Shown in pieces: positions 24,221 to 27,370 of a DNA stretch of 27,370 nucleotides; position 1 is the first letter of the stretch, and every line of letters begins with the position of its first letter. The DNA comes from Stenotrophomonas maltophilia (GTDB lineage: Bacteria; Pseudomonadota; Gammaproteobacteria; Xanthomonadales; Xanthomonadaceae). Location: the NCBI GenBank assembly GCA_002387845.1, contig DGLB01000038.1, forward strand, positions 1 to 27,370, written 5' to 3'. A program made the position numbers and the translations under genes. The notes under the pieces are model-generated. The model was not told where the DNA came from. It made no database searches and saw only the letters and a program-made list of their open reading frames with translations.

Positions 24221-26257
24221 TCACGCCGGCAGCTTGAAGTCGGCAACCGAGCGGCGCAGGTCGGCCGCCAGCTGTGCCAAATGACCGATCGACTCGGCGG
24301 TCTGTCCCGCACCCTGCGAGGTCTGGCCGGTAATCTGACGAATCACGCCCATGGTGCGGGTGATGTCCGATGCGGCCGACGACTGCTGCTGGGCGGCGAT
24401 GGAGATGTTCTTGATGAGGTTGTTGAGCGCGTTGGACACGCGTTCAATTTCGGTCAGCGCGGTGCCGGCGTCTTCGGCCAGGCGCGCACCGGACACCACT
24501 TCGGCGGTGGTCTGCTCCATCGAGCTGACCGCTTCGTTGGTATCGGCCTGAATCGCCTGGACCAGGTTTTCAATGCGTCGGGTCGCACCGGACGTGCGTT
24601 CTGCCAGGCGCTGCACTTCGTCGGCCACGACCGCGAAACCGCGACCGGCTTCACCGGCCGAGGCCGCCTGCACGGCCGCGTTCAGTGCCAGGATGTTGGT
24701 CTGCTCGGAAATGTCGTTGATCAGTTCCACGATCGAGCCGATTTCCTGCGAAGACTCACCCAGGCGCTTGATGCGCTTGGAGGTTTCCTGGATCTGGTCA
24801 CGGATCTGGTCCATGCCCTGGATGGTTTCGCGCACCACGCCGGCACCCTCGGCGGCGATGACCACCGAGCGCTGTGCCACGTCGGCCGATTCGGCGGAGT
24901 TGCGCGACACCTGTTCAATGCTCGACGCGATTTCGCCGATGCGGTCGGACGCCGAGGTGATCTGGTTGGCCTGGTGGCCGGCCGCTTCGGCCAGCTGCAT
25001 CGCGGTGGCCTGGGTTTCCTGGGTCGACACGGCAACCTTGGCCGAAGTGTCGTTGATGGTGGTCACCAGGTGACGCAGCTCGTCCACGGCGTAGTTGATT
25101 GCGTCGGCAATCGCGCCGGTCATGTCCTCGGTCACCGAGGCCTTCACGGTCAGGTCGCCTTCACCCAGCGAGCTGATTTCGTCCAGCAGCCGCATGATCG
25201 CCTGCTGGTTGCGGCTGTTGAATTCCACCTGGGTCTGGTAACGCAGTTCCTGCTCGCGTGAGCGGCTGCGCACGGAGCTGCTGACGAAGCCGATGATGGC
25301 GATCAGCGACAGCGCACCGGACACCACGCCCAGCCAGAAGTTCGGGAACAGGCGGGTGTCGCGCACCGAGCCGAACGAGGAGAAGGCGTCGAACAGCTTC
25401 TTGCTGTCGTCCAGCATCTTGCCCGAGCCGGCGGTCAGGGCGGCAGCCGAGGACTGTGCCGAGAACAGCTGGCGCGAGCTGGCCAGGATCGCGTCGGCGT
25501 CCTGCTTCATGGTGTCCCACTGCTTCTGCGACTGTTCCAGCGCGGCCAGCGCGGCGGCGTTGCGGACCGGCGCGATGCCGAGTTCCTCGTTGCCGTTGCG
25601 CAGCGCATCCAGCACCTGGGTGAACACCACCGAGTCGCGCGCCAGTGCGTCACCCGCGGCGGCGGCGTTGGTGCCACCGGCGCGCATTTCGGTTACCCGG
25701 CGGGCCATCGAGCCGATCACCACGACCTGCTGCAGCGCGTTGTACACCTGCGAAGCGGGCGCGCCGCTGGCGGACATGGCGCGAACCACTTCGTTCAGCT
25801 GCGCCTGCAATGCCGGCACCCCGTTGACGAAGTTGTTGGCATTGCCGGCCAGGGCCAGTACCGCCGGCTCACTGGCCACCAGCTGCGAAGCGCTTTTGCC
25901 AAGCGGCTCCCAGGTCTGGGTCAGCTGGTTCAGCGGACCGGCCACCGTGGTCACCGTGCCATAGCGCCCTTGCAGGCTGCTGACCGTGCTTTCGATGCGC
26001 GACTTGGTGTCCTTGAACGCGGTGAACGCCTGCGCGTTGCCCGAGACCGCTTCACGGCCCTGGTTGGCCAGCTGCTGCGAGAGCACCTGCAGGTCGGCTG
26101 CACCGGTGCTGGCACCGGCCAGGCGGCTGCCCTGCCAGGTCGCCACGCCGGTGTTCACACCGAATGCGATCATCGACAGGGCCAGCAGGCCGAGCCAGAA
26201 ATTGGTTCCCACCGTGCCCAGCTTGCCGGCCTTGGCGGTTTCCGAAGAAGTACTCAT
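24221..26257 (-). CDS. pilJ: Type IV pilus methyl-accepting chemotaxis receptor PilJ
   Basis: PilJ is the inner-membrane receptor that reports surface contact or pilin state to the ChpA kinase. The 678 residues show a first membrane helix (NFWLGLLALSMIAFGVNTGV, residues 19-38), a periplasmic part of about 265 residues with PilJ-type repeats, a second helix starting near 306 (FWLGVVSGALSLIAIIGFV), a HAMP-like linker, and a cytoplasmic coiled-coil. The signalling tip reads ISEQTNILALNAAVQAASAG, then EAGRGFAVVADEVQRLAERT, around residues 505-545. GAGG lies 7 bases before the start. It follows pilI by 43 bases. The next real gene is chpA, without a pilK in between, so its methylation sites, if kept, have no local CheR. 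The identification is secure. Confidence 0.95.
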   Translation of the reverse strand: MSTSSETAKAGKLGTVGTNFWLGLLALSMIAFGVNTGVATWQGSRLAGASTGAADLQVLSQQLANQGREAVSGNAQAFTAFKDTKSRIESTVSSLQGRYGTVTTVAGPLNQLTQTWEPLGKSASQLVASEPAVLALAGNANNFVNGVPALQAQLNEVVRAMSASGAPASQVYNALQQVVVIGSMARRVTEMRAGGTNAAAAGDALARDSVVFTQVLDALRNGNEELGIAPVRNAAALAALEQSQKQWDTMKQDADAILASSRQLFSAQSSAAALTAGSGKMLDDSKKLFDAFSSFGSVRDTRLFPNFWLGVVSGALSLIAIIGFVSSSVRSRSREQELRYQTQVEFNSRNQQAIMRLLDEISSLGEGDLTVKASVTEDMTGAIADAINYAVDELRHLVTTINDTSAKVAVSTQETQATAMQLAEAAGHQANQITSASDRIGEIASSIEQVSRNSAESADVAQRSVVIAAEGAGVVRETIQGMDQIRDQIQETSKRIKRLGESSQEIGSIVELINDISEQTNILALNAAVQAASAGEAGRGFAVVADEVQRLAERTSGATRRIENLVQAIQADTNEAVSSMEQTTAEVVSGARLAEDAGTALTEIERVSNALNNLIKNISIAAQQQSSAASDITRTMGVIRQITGQTSQGAGQTAESIGHLAQLAADLRRSVADFKLPA

Positions 26258-26300
26258 CGTTCAACCTCGATCTTCAATGCAGTAAGGAAGGCAGCAGCGA

Positions 26301-26831
26301 TCAGGCCGCGGCCTGCCTGAATTCGGGGGTACGCGACAGCAGGGACAGCGAGAACACGCCCCAGTCATGGCCGTCGCTGTGGAAGGCACGATCCACGAAA
26401 TGGGCATAGCGGCCGGCGGCCAGGTCGCCGATGGCGGTGTCCTGATCCTGGTCGAAGCTGCGCTGGCCGAACAGTTCGTCAATGGTCAAGGCGACGTCGC
26501 CGCCCGCCTGGCGCATGATCAGCACGCGCTGGCCTTCCTGCTGGGTGGTGCGCTCGCCTTCAAGGAAGCAGCGAAGGTCCACCACCGGGAACAGGTTGCC
26601 GCGCAGATTGCCGACCCCGAGCAGCCACGGATGGGCCCCTGGGACAGGGGTCACCGGCGGCATCGGCACGATTTCCACCACCTCGCGGAAGTCGGAGACC
26701 AGCCGGCGGCTGCCGACACGGTAGCCCACGCCACGCCACAGGTCCTGGGCGAACTGACGCTCGGGCAGCTGCACCGCATGGGCGAGGCTGCGTCGTTCGT
26801 AGGCTTCAAGGATGTCGAAGGGAGAGCGCAT
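26301..26831 (-). CDS. pilI: CheW-like coupling protein PilI
   Basis: PilI is the adaptor that couples PilJ to ChpA. The 176-residue protein has a CheW domain beginning around residue 45 (EVVEIVPMPPVTPVPGAHPWLLGVGNLRG is characteristic in its PPVTPVPG and GVGNLRGNL parts), followed by PVVDLRCFL and DELFGQRSF. The start at 26831 touches the last base of the pilH stop (TGATG), so the two are translationally coupled; the open frame to 27158 runs through pilH and is rejected. The C-terminus EFRQAAA ends 43 bases before pilJ. Family and order pilG-pilH-pilI-pilJ agree. Confidence 0.94.
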   Translation of the reverse strand: MRSPFDILEAYERRSLAHAVQLPERQFAQDLWRGVGYRVGSRRLVSDFREVVEIVPMPPVTPVPGAHPWLLGVGNLRGNLFPVVDLRCFLEGERTTQQEGQRVLIMRQAGGDVALTIDELFGQRSFDQDQDTAIGDLAAGRYAHFVDRAFHSDGHDWGVFSLSLLSRTPEFRQAAA

Positions 26832-27214
26832 CAGGGCACCGTTTCGTTGGACTGTGCGATCAGCTCGTTGATACGCGCGATCAGCTCTTCCCTTTGCGGC
26901 GGCTTGACCATGTAATCGCTGGCCCCTTGGCGCAAGCCCCAGACGCGGTCGGTTTCCATGTTCTTGGTGCTGACGATGATGACCGGGATGTTCTTGGTCG
27001 GTCCTTCGCGCGTGAGCTTGCGGGTCGCCTGGAAACCACTCATGCCGGGCAGCACCACATCCATCAGGATGAGGTGCGGCGACTTCTCCTGCACCAGCGT
27101 GATCCCGTCTTCGGCATTGGCGGCGTGGAACACTTCGTGCCCGGCCGCAGTCAACCATTGCGTGAACACCGCCTGGTCAGTCGGTGAATCCTCGATCAGA
27201 ACGATACGAGCCAT
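26831..27214 (-). CDS. pilH: CheY-like response regulator PilH
   Basis: PilH is a single-domain receiver acting opposite to or as phosphate sink for PilG in twitching motility. The 127 residues have the acidic pair Glu8-Asp9, the phospho-accepting Asp52 in LMDVVLPG, Thr83 and Lys104 in MVKPP, so all receiver positions are present; no output domain follows. A long purine-rich ribosome site (GGGGGGAAAGG) lies before the ATG, 18 bases after pilG. It overlaps pilI by one base. PilH rather than PilG because it is second in the order and carries VVLPG and ASDYMVKPP typical of PilH. Confidence 0.95.
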   Translation of the reverse strand: MARIVLIEDSPTDQAVFTQWLTAAGHEVFHAANAEDGITLVQEKSPHLILMDVVLPGMSGFQATRKLTREGPTKNIPVIIVSTKNMETDRVWGLRQGASDYMVKPPQREELIARINELIAQSNETVP

Positions 27215-27232
27215 TGTGCCTTTCCCCCCTGG

Positions 27233-27370
27233 TCAGGCGTTTACGTATGTGCGGATGGCACCCAGCAGTTCTTCACGCGTGAAAGGCTTGGTCAGGTACT
27301 GCTCCGAGCCCACGATGCGCCCGCGCGCCTTGTCGAACAGGCCGTCCTTGGAGGACAGCATGATCACCGG
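27233..27370 (-). CDS. pilG: CheY-like response regulator PilG (3' end only)
   Basis: The last 45 codons of a receiver domain enter from the right edge: PVIMLSSKDGLFDKARG then SEQYLTKPFTREELL. This is the beta-4 to alpha-5 part of PilG, with the SSKDG loop (Ser, the conserved Thr/Ser site) and the KPF lysine. PilG promotes pilus extension in the Pil-Chp pathway and is the first gene of the cluster in other species. The start lies outside the window; 18 bases separate its stop from the pilH start. Confidence 0.92.
   Translation of the reverse strand, partial: PVIMLSSKDGLFDKARGRIVGSEQYLTKPFTREELLGAIRTYVNA

Overview
The window comes from a high-GC gammaproteobacterium of the family Xanthomonadaceae, most likely Stenotrophomonas. 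The reasons are a FadE-type acyl-CoA dehydrogenase, the gene neighbourhood nudE-cysQ-mazG divergent from bioA-rsmE, a pilGHIJ-chpA cluster, and a short palindrome headed by GTAG in the 2.8 kb gap that looks like a SMAG element of S. maltophilia. Apart from one short intergenic repeat, no mobile element, tRNA, rRNA or CRISPR array was seen. This is chromosomal core sequence with densely packed genes.

Layout. 1-2331: the 3' part of fadE, ending in a textbook terminator. 2343-4586: a hotdog-fold DUF4442 gene, then (minus strand) a Tlc/NTT-like transporter followed by a DUF1304 membrane protein. 4726-7857: a GMC-family FAD oxidoreductase and an exported serine beta-lactamase-like hydrolase with its own promoter. 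7989-8522 (minus): a lysine/alanine-repeat, histone H1-like protein. It has a long leader, a strong promoter near 8811-8839 and about 490 bp of non-coding, A/T-tract-bearing DNA upstream. 9380-13545 (minus): gcvH and gcvT, then ynfA, mazG, cysQ and nudE, the last four probably one operon transcribed nudE to ynfA. 13608-15724 (plus): bioA and rsmE, overlapping.

15729-27370 (minus) is a type IV pilus chemosensory (Pil-Chp) operon. In transcription order it holds pilG (only its 3' end is in the window), pilH, pilI, pilJ, an overlooked 20-codon ORF, the giant hybrid kinase chpA, a chpB-like gene and chpC. PilJ would sense, PilI and ChpC would couple, ChpA would be the kinase, and PilG/PilH would be the output regulators of twitching motility and surface signalling.

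The most interesting points are in this operon. There is no pilK (CheR methyltransferase) between pilJ and chpA. The ChpB-like protein has lost all three catalytic residues of the CheB methylesterase by direct comparison with enteric CheB. Together these suggest a chemosensory system that has dropped receptor-methylation adaptation while keeping the ChpB scaffold. Other points worth checking are the 20-codon ORF coupled to chpA by an ATGA overlap, an attenuator-like leader before the H1-like gene, the repeat-bearing non-coding stretch upstream of it, and a large stem-loop between ynfA and gcvT.
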